NCBI GenBank assembly: GCA_035041965.1
Contig: JAPYMA010000648.1
Location: 147,535 to 211,534 of the forward strand
Length of the DNA stretch: 64,000 nucleotides
Source: Anisakis pegreffii
Taxonomy: Eukaryota > Nematoda > Chromadorea > Rhabditida > Anisakidae
Direction of reading: 5' to 3'
Position 1 is the first letter of the stretch, and each line of letters begins with the position of its first letter. Of this stretch, positions 26,901-37,802 are shown piece by piece. Below the pieces are notes generated by a model, which was given only the letters and a program-made list of their open reading frames with translations, had not been told where the DNA came from and ran no database searches. A program made the translations under genes and the position numbers.

Positions 26901-28557
26901 AACTTAAAAATGCTTTCTTCGATAACAATAAATTTCCGGGAATTCGAACAAACAATAAATTGGTTTTAAATCACTTTCATGGATGTAATGAATATAATCA
27001 GTTTTACGATATGAATCGAATAAAATTCTCGCATCACGAACCGAGAACACCAACTCGATACTGAACAGTAACGACGATAACATCACGACTCACAAAGTTA
27101 GTTATTGCTCCAGGAATGTCCAGTTCACGAACGTTACCTTCAGTCAGGCCACCGCTATGAAAATAAACCATCACTGGGAGAAGGTTTGCTGATTTTGCAT
27201 TTGGCTGAAATAATGCTCATCGGTAGTGCTAATGATAGCATTTCTTCACCACTTGATAGTGACAGTGGATAACAGAACATCATTATTTTGTATGCTTTTC
27301 AGCATGAACAAGTTTATCCAAGATATCTCGACTCTTTGAATGAAACTGCAAAAATGAAGATGAAACGCTCAAGCGGATTTTGACGATAATGCATTTTAAT
27401 CCATATTGATGTAAATATTACGATTATTCGGATGTTTTCATAATATAACAATTTTTGGAAAAATTGATTTTTAATTTTACAAACAAATATACGAATCCGA
27501 TCATATACTAGATCGCGTTTGAACAACAGCGAAATCGATCGTTCCAAAGAAGACCACTTACAGCAGGAGTGAAAATATTCAACTTGAGGCAGTTCTCACT
27601 CATTGTATTCTTATCGAAATGTGCAGTTTGAGGACAATATTTCGAATGTTTCGATGCATTGTAATAACCAGATTTGAATTTAAGCAATGGCTTAGTTTGC
27701 TGCAAAAGATCATCATTTAATCGCTTGATATCTAACTTTTGATGAAATCTCATAAAACGAAACAAATCTCATCTCAAACGTTTCACACAAACTATTTTCG
27801 CTCGACAATTAACGTTGACCTGTTTTGTGGGCGCAAAAATTTGAAACAATTCTTCACAATCCACGTTAAATTCAAGCAGAATGCTGATTAATCATATCGT
27901 CTAGCAGTTCAACTGGAACATCACATATCGATAAAGCCTACCGCGAATCTCAGGTGACCAACAGGCGCCCTTGCATACGGTATCCCAAGAAACACATCGG
28001 CATCTCCAAAATAAAGGCTAGAGGCATCATTACCGTAATCAACGTGAAAACCATAGATTGCACCACGTGATGTGTTCACCTCAATTGAAATAAGTTATTG
28101 CAAACTGATAGGAAATGATTATTCATTTACTTTTGTTTCATCTGTAATTAACAAAATGGTTATCGTACCGCGAAAACTGTATCATTTGATCACTACGAAA
28201 TTCATCTGTGATTCTGATGCATTTCGGAAAGGAAAACAGATTTTTCGTCAATTTGATTCACTCTCAACTGGGATGTTATTTTGGTGTTATTGTATTGTGG
28301 ATCACGAATAAACTTCATTCAGTTCGATCTGCATATTATAATTGTACTTTCAAACGGGAGAATTATGACGCACACGGTGTCACGTAAAACTTAAACTGTT
28401 GCATTGGATTTTATACTTCCGAAAATTCAATGCATGAAAATTTTGGAACGAAAAGAAGCTGGTTTATAATAAATACCTTCACTTGACGTGACTCAACTGA
28501 TAACGGGAACAGAATAAGGAGTGGAAGTGAAATGAATGAAATGTAAAATAGGAGCAT
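23967..28557 (-). CDS. Secreted type-B carboxylesterase (alpha/beta hydrolase)
   Basis: Eleven exons: 28477-28557, 27942-28079, 27562-27699, 27042-27204, 26607-26792, 26110-26324, 25762-25894, 25181-25467, 24803-24944, 24287-24431 and 23967-24096. Every phase agrees, giving 585 residues, the usual length of the family. Exon 1 is a signal peptide (MLLFYISFISLPLL). Family marks in order are FLGIPYARAPVGHLRF, CLKLNIFTP, oxyanion loop YFHSGG, VTVQYRVGVLGFF, nucleophile elbow GISAGS (Ser219), RDEFYYF (Glu347) and SHTEEICFIF (His498), then WTDFAKTG near the end. All triad residues are present, so an active ester hydrolase, secreted or luminal, is expected. The elbow has Ile where most members have Glu (GESAG). 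The C-terminus ends without an obvious membrane anchor. It could belong to the nematode gut-esterase or acetylcholinesterase-like branch. Substrate is unknown. Confidence 0.92.
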
Positions 28558-30392
28558 CACACGAGTGTCGGAATAAAAATGCATTCGCTTCTGAATGAGA
28601 GAACAATTTAAATCTTTTTGCATGAAATACAAATAGTTTACTTTCATCGTAAAAATTGCTTGTCGTGCTTCACGATGATATTCTGTGAATATAACAAAAG
28701 TATTTCGAATGTTTACTGTAATTTCACATTGCATAAACAATTCCTTTTTGAAATACTACTGCCTTCATACAAATACGAGTCATTTTCCAATATAAAGTTT
28801 ATATTTGTAAAACAAAACTCAATCAAATGTAATTGATGGACTGTAATTGAATCGCTACAATGGCTGTAGCATTTTTAAAACAACGCCAATTTTTTAGAAG
28901 ATTGAAACATTTTTGAAAAAAATTTTTCATGTTTCACATTATTTGATAGTGGATGAAAGAAGAATTGTACGAGGTGGATTTGACAGTGCGAGAGCAGTTA
29001 CCAAAACGCTGAAGAGACTCGACCGTGATAATCATTCGAATTCTCAACGCTTTTCCTGATCAAAATAAATCCTCGTAGCGCGATGTATTTTCACTGAAAA
29101 TTACAAACGTCATTTTTGTTGTTTTAAACAATTGTTGATAATCAACTGAACGAATGAGATTTCTTGAAGAGTTTCAAATTTTACGGAAACAATTTTGAAC
29201 GATTTGAGCCAATTTACGGTGATTGCAAGGACAGTAGAAAAATTTAAGTGAGTCATATAGACAGATTATTACTTCAGTATTAGCAGATTGAAAAAGTGAC
29301 TCTAGATGCTTAACATATTTCAATTATTTGATATGAGGTCACGTTGAATATTTCTTTTGTCATGACCTGGATAGTACTGTCAGTTCTGTACTGTAGGAAC
29401 GCATGCTAATGTTGATGGAAACTGAGCGACGCAAACCTATATAATCTTATAAACGTAAACGTACATAATCTTTTGACAGATTTTTAGAAGAAACTAAAAA
29501 TATTTTGCTGATGTGAAATGTCAACGTTTTCTTATCAACTTTTTTCTTCGTCAAACTTTCATCGTTCGTTGATACTTCATTCGATAAGTGAGTTCATCCG
29601 AAAATGTTCCATTATGATTGAACTCTCAAAATTTGGTGAGAGGAGCATTCAAGGGACGTGAATCTTAGTTAATGCATTTTCCGGATTTTTAACACTCATT
29701 GACTAAGCGCTCCAGAGAAACTGAACATCAGACCTTTCGTTTTAAGTCACACTTATGTTAAGTATGCAATCCGCTGAAGTGCAGAACTTGTAATCGAAGC
29801 ATATATGATGTGTGTGTGGACTGGATTAGTTTTGTGACGCTAAAATGAACGCTATTTACGACGCACCTTTTCACTCACTATCAGAGACACCTAATATCTC
29901 CTCTAATATACTTTTTCCATCAATATTTAATTGCCTTTCACGTGTCGACCTGCAATTCGAATAGATAGAAACAGTGACATGTTTAAATTATAACCAGAAA
30001 ATTCAAGATATAACAACGTAATCGGTTCATTTTCCCAACTGTTTTCTGCTTTTATCAACTCATCGCAAATACATTTTACGCTCAATAATTTCTTACTTGC
30101 AACATAATGCACTATTTCAACGAGTTTCGAGTTGCTATTTGACTGATTGCTTTTCGATGGTGTATGTTGCAGTTAATTGGACGAAGGTACAGTTAGACGT
30201 TCTTGAATGAGAATTGCTAAACAATTTTGCACGTATTATTCGAATTAGTATTCGAATAATTAACACTCAAAAATGCTATGTAATGGTATGATTGAAGCAT
30301 AATAACACTTCTAATTAATGGACACTATAAGATACGCATCTGATGGGTTATAATGACGGGGTAATAACAATATGAATGAAAACTTATGGCAG
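28558..30392. other. Intergenic region between esterase and cyclotransferase genes
   Basis: No exons found. It is expected to hold the promoter of the minus-strand esterase and the 3' UTR of the cyclotransferase gene. A perfect 10-base inverted repeat (ATTATTCGAA / TTCGAATAAT) with a six-base loop lies at 30235-30260. Confidence 0.5.
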
Positions 30393-31818
30393 TCACCTGT
30401 CAACGTATGGACGACCATGAGACCCTGATGAGGTATAGTTTTCTAAGAATTCACTGCCCTCTTGCAGCAGTTCCGGTTTCCATGACGGTAACAGATAAAT
30501 CCACGCCATCAAAACTTCACCAGAATTCATCTCTACCTGAATGCAAGGAACAATTTTCAATCAAAGAATAATGACCAGTTGAAAAGAATAATGAAATGTT
30601 AGATTAGGTGAGGTTTTATTTTATGAGTTAGAATGTTTTCTCAAGAGAAATGTGACTTGCATACATTGATTGATATGACCCATTGGAGTATTCTAAATAT
30701 TAATAATGAGGATAACACTGTTACACCTTTATGAATCTGATATGCATGAATATTAGTAAGCAATTTCGATATGATTATTCATCAGCAAATGGATTTTATA
30801 TTAAGAAACAACTGATACTTGTATATACCTGATGTAACTGTCTTGTATAGAACTGTGGATGTGATTCGAATTTATCAAGGAACTCCATTTTGCTCTCATC
30901 CACTTCGTATACTTCACCATGAATACGCTGAAATTTGGCATCCCTTAAGAATAAGTTCACTTCTAAATCTTATTGATACCTAATGTCATCCTCAAAATCA
31001 AACTTTATCATATTTAAATGATCTATTTTATCAAATTATGACCGAATATTTCTCCGTTTACTAACTGCGAATTCCAAAACGATATTCCACGTGAATTTTC
31101 CATTTATTAATTCTTCATCTGTTCTCATTTTGTTCTTCTTGAAAACAATATCAACTAGAAGATGCAGTCGTTTAGCTGGTGAAGTTGGTCGATAAGCTGA
31201 TTTCATTCAGCATTAACACTAACTAAAGAGATTCACTTATCAAATAAAGTCATCGAAAAACATGACGAAAATCATTTATGTTTAGAAAAGTAAGCGCGAT
31301 GAGTACTACGATTATTTGACTAAATTTAAGTGGCACAATTTGTTTGCAGAAGGCACAAAAAAGTACAGTCTTTATTCTTTGACTCACATCCACTTAGAAT
31401 TGTTCGGTTTGCATAAATAAGGAAAATGCGAACACTCATAATAAGTGCATTTTAAGGTGAATAACGCACATGACCCGTTCCTGGCTGCTTTAAACAAAAC
31501 GGAATATTGTACTTGGACGCAACGATCAACGGAAATCGCTCAACGGTACGTGCACTACCAACGAAACGATTTTGACCGCTCTCGTCGTTCTTCAAAACAC
31601 CATTATTTGGTTCAGCACTCTTCAGAGTGCCATAAACGAAAACAACGCAACTGTTCTTTATCGTATTCGTATTTACTAATCTCTGAAGAAAGTTCTTTTT
31701 GGATGATTGATATATTCCGTTGAGAAGAATGCTCTTGAAATTGCAACTTGACGTGTGGGTAAAGTAAACGTAAATAAATCAAACGTAAATCACCATTTAC
31801 GGCTTTATTAAAACACAT
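30393..31818 (-). CDS. Gamma-glutamylamine cyclotransferase-like protein (GGACT/AIG2 fold)
   Basis: Three exons are well supported: 31470-31682, 30829-30927 and 30393-30536 (TGA 30393-30395), all phase 0. They encode VVFVYGTLK with the glycine-bearing substrate loop, FPLIVASKYNIPFCL, PGTGH joined to GEVYEVDE, LDKFESHPQFYTRQ, and a tail ending GRPYVDR. This order matches gamma-glutamylamine cyclotransferase, which releases 5-oxoproline from gamma-glutamyl amines. Glu in the EVYEVDE / FLDKFE segments corresponds to the family's acidic catalytic region. No ATG lies in the first of these exons. A tiny upstream exon, 31801-31818 (ATGTGTTTTAATAAAGCC then GTAAAT), fits in phase and would give 157 residues, close to the roughly 150 typical of the family. 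That first exon is the weak part. Confidence 0.83.
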
Positions 31819-33775
31819 TTTTAAAATAAAATACGTTCATTTAGCTTTCAGTCAAGAAATGTTGATAAAAGATTTATTTTTACGTGCTCAAACCGTGTTC
31901 AGTGAACAACATACCTTAACGACGTTATTCATTGCTTGATTCATTTAATTCATAGCATTTGCTGTGATATTACGATCAATACTTCTCAATTGTCTTTAGA
32001 TATCACCAATGATCAATTTTCAATCAATACTATTATATATGTTGCTCAGTTATCTTCCTTCCATGCAATGAGGTACGCATACAAATGATTAAATGGTTAT
32101 TGAATGTTTGATAATATAGAATAAATTCGGCGTTCTCTGTAACGAATTAAATTTATGATTCAATTGAATTTCCTCACGATTGGTTTGTTCGTTGTTTAGA
32201 AAGCATGACTGGTTTTGAATATATCAGGACATCGCTTCTCGCTTACGCTTTCTCTTCCGCATTTAACATTTTACATCAATGCACAAACAAAATAACTGCT
32301 TTCTCTCGGTGCGTTAACAAATAACGTTTTATTAAGGTTCAGAATATGTCTGAAAATTGGTGAATATTATGAAATAATCATAAGTGGATCAATATTTTAT
32401 ATGAATTATGGACGAAGACAGACGAACACATATATAAGCTCATTGAATAGTCATCTAATTTTGTGAACACTGACTTGTAGGTGGTGGTGAAATGAGTTGT
32501 GCGTTCGAGAATAATGTGAATTGAAGATTATGTTCTAGGTATAGAAAATTTTTAAAAAGTTATTAAAATAACACGCTGAATAAGGAGGATTAAGCAAGAC
32601 GAGATACACCAAAAGAGTGTTGAATAATGCAGCAGGTATGACCAAAAAATGAGGTCACCTGAATGAGTGAGTGCTTAGAGGGCTGGAGGGCTGTGATTAT
32701 GGTGCTTCCGATATCGTTGCACAAACAATTATGACGGTTATGTGATCAGATATGAATAGGTTAGAGATCCATCCATCCCTCTCTTACTCATTGTTTGAAA
32801 GATTGCTTGTGTCGTTCGTCGTATCGTTATTATTGAATGCTCGTATGATTACTTCCATCATTGTGAAGTTAATATAGTCACTGCTTTTACCTCGAATCTG
32901 TTGACAATTCAACTTGTTCAGATCAGTTATTTTCTAAATTAGTATTTCAATGAATCATATTTCCACATTTTAGCGAACGTAACAGCGTAAAAAATGTCTT
33001 GCACTGTTTCACAATAAATTCAGCGCTCTAACTGAACTCAATTTATAACTTCAGACTTGTGTGAATCATCTTTAATCTTATGATGAAAAACTGACTTAGC
33101 TTACAATTAATATTTTAGATCTTTTGGAAAATTTGCATTTCGAGCTATCATCAGAGGAATGCAAGGAAAATAGGATGATGAACCGAAATTTGCATTAGTT
33201 TAATGTAAAACTTGTTCAAACCGGTCCTGTTGTATCTAATCAATCCATCAAAAAAAGCAGTAATTCCTTAAGCTTTGCTGATAACATTAATCAAGAAGCA
33301 CAGTTGATTCGATCAGTTTGTTACTTCAAAATCTGTCCTTCAAGATGGGTATCAGGTTATGAGTCTGAGCGAGTAGTAATGGGAAGATACCTAAATCAGT
33401 GTTCCGCACGCTCAGGTGCTTCATTACCTCCTTCGATGGTCTGGCGGGCCGTCATTATCACCTGCCACTACAATAATGTACGATTTGCACGCATAGTGTC
33501 AGAACTAATTTCCCGATCCCCTCCATTACTCCCTAACACCCACAAGTTACCCAAAAATGATTAATTCCCCCTCCCATGGGGATCTCTGACCTAAATGAAG
33601 TGCATAAGCGATAGCAGTAGTTGTTTGCGTTTTCTATGCTCGTAATATCACTGAATTTGTAACTAATATTAACAAAGACGCGCAAGAGAATCTATGGCAT
33701 AATATCCAACTCGAAATCTCAGAAACTTCATTTGGTAGGCTAAATTTCACGTTTCTATCAAGATATTTTCTGCGA
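31819..33775. other. Intergenic region
   Basis: This is the upstream region shared head to head by the minus-strand cyclotransferase gene and the plus-strand secreted-protein gene, so it could be a divergent promoter. A less AT-rich patch at 33340-33570 has an 86-codon plus-strand frame with no recognised domain. I saw no clear exon. Confidence 0.45.
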
Positions 33776-36389
33776 ATGCCACTTTTACGACTGTCGGTGC
33801 CATTGCTGCTCTGCGTGTAAACCTCATAACATGTATTGCGAAGTGTTTGTGAATTATGCATCAGTTCTGATAAAGTCCTCGTTCTTATTGTTATGTATTG
33901 CAGCAATATGTACTGTACCGAAGATATTGCTCGATCAATGAAACCTGAACGATTAGCTGAAGAAATGCTGAAGGAATTATTGAAAAATCGAAATTTTCAA
34001 AAGTATTTAATCGATCAAATTGTTGATCAATTAGTGAATGAGCCATCTACAATGCCATCAATTCATAACAGTTATTCGCATCAGAATATTCACTTGTACA
34101 CAATGAACCGTAACGATGCTAATGATGTGAACGATAATGAGATAACATTGAGTGTTGATCAACAAATTATTGCGACAAATATCAACACACTTAAAGTATT
34201 ACTTAAAACGGTCATCGAGACATATTTGAGAAGTGGTATTTTCTTTTTTTATTGCCAAAAAAAATTTCTGACATGCATTTCATAAGCCTAAACTAATAAC
34301 GAATATCCCTCCACTCGTTAATCGTCGCTCTCAAACTTTCACATTACATTAATTCTCCGAAAATGAAAAAAAAAATCGCTATCTAACAGAAATATTCAAC
34401 GTACTATTTGTAATAATTAGGTTGAGAAGTGCACCCACCTTATTCTGATCAACTATCGCAACAAAATGCTCAAGCACTCCGTATATTACAATTCCTTTGC
34501 TGTCTTCAAGTTGTCCTTCCTTCTCAGTAATGAAATAACCTTTTCTTCACAGCTGATATTGCTCTGTGTGAATTCGGAATGGATACGAATCGTGATGCAG
34601 CTATACTGTTCTCATCGAGAATTCAGATCGATCGTTTTTTAGCACTGAAAACTTTTGATATTTGCCGTTTCGAGCAGACCATTCGACGAATATGCACACT
34701 GCTGCGTACATTTGCTACACGAATTTCAACGTAATTCTGTTTGTTTTCAACGTTATTGTTTCTGTCAAATAATCCAAAACGAATCGTCGTTTCTGTTCAT
34801 TTCGGTAGCATAATTTTGTTTTTATCAAAATATGTTTCATGATCGCGTTTATAAAACAGAATGTTGTATATAATAGCACTTGCACAATAAGAGCCATTAA
34901 TATCAAGAGTACCTATCGACTCATTGCTGTCGAAGTAATGAAAAAATAAAACGCTGATCTATTCAAAATTGTTTGCTTTTTGTTGCTCTCTGATATCAGA
35001 GCCATAAAAGTGTTGCAAGCATTCGATCTTTCAGCCCGTTTCAAATAGCGAATTGCGCCTTCTTTGCAAGTTCAATGTGTGACATTTTGTATCGATTCGA
35101 AGAGTACTGCTCAATTCATGAGGAGGAATCAGCTGAGTGCCTCGGTAAACTTCGTGCAACGATCGATGACTTTTACACGACAGTCGTCTGCCACTTGAAT
35201 GAGGTTGATTTTGAGTGCAGCGATCGCATCGTTGATTGCATTTGATTTGAATGAGCTGTTCAAAGTGGACTCTCCATTCTAATGGAGAATCACAAAGAAC
35301 CAAATATATGATTCAGAAGGAACACATTTCAAGCTCATTCTCACGCATCAACGAAAATCGAATGATAAAGCTAAAGAAAAGAGACTCTGCAATCAAACTA
35401 CCACCAATCAGAAAACACCGACCAGGCGTACGCGCTCAGCTGTGACATTTCGTGAGCATCTCAAGTCGAGCACTCGACCTCCAGGCTACTTATTGCCCCA
35501 AACACTCAAGGTATGTATCGTTTCTGAAGGTGAATATATTTGATCGTGCCTAAAACTATTTGATTATATAAATATAGTAAATATCGCTATGCATTTGAGT
35601 ACAATGCCGGAACAATTTTTCTGCAGTGTCACCACATTTAGATTCATCAAAAATTCTGTACATTTATTTCGTTCATTCTTATGTAACCTTTAAAACGTTA
35701 ACGAGAAGTAAATGATCAGAATGATATGAAATGAACTGATTCTATCATTCGAACAGTATTTTGTTGATATAATGCCATTTGAATCCGAAATAATTGTTTA
35801 TTAAAACGTTCATTGTAATGCACTAAAACAATACAGCAAAATCAAAAATCAAGAATCACGACACAGCAAAGAGGTCATTCGATAAGGAAAGATGAAGAAA
35901 AAAGGGACTTGTTCGGAACATTCACGCAAAGTGTCAATGCAAATGATATTGCAAATAAATGGTCAATCTTATTGAACAATGAAACAGTGTTGAACAATTC
36001 TCTCATTGATGAACAACATGGCCGTGCAGCACTCAGGTAATTCATTTTGAATAGAATCGCGTTTGTCATCTGGTTCGAGTGAGAATGAAATGAAAGTCAT
36101 TAACAGAAATGTTTTGAAATGGCTCGGAATTGTAGCATAATTCACATTAACTCGGAATTGTAACATAAAACACATTCGGTAGATAAACATTTAAGGAGGT
36201 GCTCAGATGTACAACCACAAAACTTACGTAGAAATATGTAAAAATTATATCCATTCAGAGATCTTTCGTTGGTATACATTCGACTGAAATTGAAAGAAAA
36301 ATCTTTTCAGGTTAGCACGAGAAATAACAAAGGAAATGGTGGAAGAATTGGCCGATAGAGTTGATAAAGTGTGCAGTACGAGGTGTTAA
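33776..36389 (+). CDS. Novel secreted Cys-containing helical protein, possible alternative C-termini
   Basis: Start ATG 33776. Exon 33776-33816 encodes a signal peptide (MPLLRLSVPLLLC). Then 33904-34235, 34553-34730 and 35035-onward all join in phase. The mature protein starts with an amphipathic helix (PERLAEEMLKELLKN), followed by an Asn/Asp-rich stretch and a Cys-bearing helical region (RFEQTIRRICTLLRTF, then MCDILYRFEEYCSIHEEE). If exon 4 is read through, it stops at TGA 35243-35245 (253 aa). A GT donor at 35231 and an AAG acceptor before 35334 are phase-compatible. They would add 35334-35510 (very basic), 35867-36036 and 36311-36389, ending KVCSTRC with TAA 36387-36389 (390 aa). The latter three exons are mutually in phase and coding-like. 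They might instead be the 3' part of a second gene. AATAAA follows at 36556. I do not recognise the family. Confidence 0.62.
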
Positions 36390-36555
36390 GATAGACTCAG
36401 TGATGGCGATGTATAATTTATTCAGTTCAATTGCCTTACAGTTCAGAAAGCAACAAAAAATCTGTCAGTAAAACTTCTTACAACAGAAAGCTTAAACAAG
36501 ATTATTGAGACGTCATATAAAGAAAGTATGAAGTAAATATGCACATCAGTGTTCA

Positions 36556-36561
36556 AATAAA
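36556..36561 (+). terminator. Polyadenylation signal of the secreted-protein gene
   Basis: AATAAA lies about 170 bases after the TAA at 36387-36389 on the same strand. No competing signal was noticed closer. Confidence 0.5.
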
Positions 36562-37802
36562 ATTATCTGCACGAAAAAAATGCAAGAAGAAAAATGAAGA
36601 AATGAGGCGTGTTTTCTACTTGAATTTTGTACAATAAAACGCTCATGGTGACATATTCATAAACCACCAAGTTCACAAATGCATCTGATTATGTCAATCT
36701 TCGGAATTATTTGAAAGTTGACTTGAGCGATTCAGTACTGAGTGGAGAACGAAATGATGTGAACGAGTAATATTGTTGAATGCAGGTAGGGTTGAAATTA
36801 AGGGGAGTGATTCGTTGCGTCCATTATGCGTATATTCTTGAACTATATTACTTTGTTTTGTTGGATGATTGCAGTGAATTTAGAAGTTTATTTACTTGTT
36901 CATAATTACGAACAAGTGAAATTCAGTTTTTTAGCTGTATTGTGTAATATGCTGTCATGTTGAAGTTTATGGTGTGTCTGATACTACGAAGTTATTATGT
37001 AGTATCGCATCGTAACCGAATTTTTGTGATGCTGCATTGCGACAATCATAGTACACTGGTTAATTACGGCTGAGGGTTCGTGAAATTTGTGATTACTCGT
37101 CCGATGATCAACTTATTTGTGGTCACAGTCACCGTATATCACTGGCTTTTAGAAAGCACTTTTAAGAGACATCAGAAAGTTTGCATCATGTAATTGCAAC
37201 GATTTCAAGATGGCGTTGTGAAAAGTAAGTCAATGAAACGATTGTGTGTATTAAATTTTGATTGCTGTTCTAACTCGAATGTGTAACTAATGAATGAAGG
37301 AAATTGTAATTTTACTGTTCGTTTCTGTACAGTTTTCTGTTTTGTACAACTGAAGTTTATAGAGGATAAGCTCACAAGACAACAGTAATTCTGCAATAAA
37401 AATTATCTGAACTAGAAAATATGATAAAAGTGAATATTTCATTAGTTGCTTCTTTTGATGATTTACGAATGACTGAGAAATACTGTATCAAAGTTTCATA
37501 CCCCAAAAGAAAAATTTGTGATAAAGGTGTCATGGGAATGGAATATGAAATACATATTTGTGACATTATTCGAAGGGAACCGAACCGAAATATTTCAAGG
37601 GTGCACATATCCTTCACCTTATTTATTACAGTACCAAACTGACACAGCAGACACTATTGTACTTTGAATGAAGCATAATTGTGAAGTATGATAATTGGTA
37701 ATTTATTCGTGGATATTTTTATAAAGTATTGCCCAATTGCTGCAACGTAAATTTTCGTCGAATGTACATGCAGAGTCCAGGACAATTGTTACTCATAGCA
37801 TT
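36562..37802. other. Intergenic region
   Basis: AT-rich; it lies between the 3' ends of two convergent genes. No exon set was found. It probably includes the 3' UTR of the mucin-like gene; the reverse complement of AATAAA occurs near 37619-37624. Confidence 0.45.
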
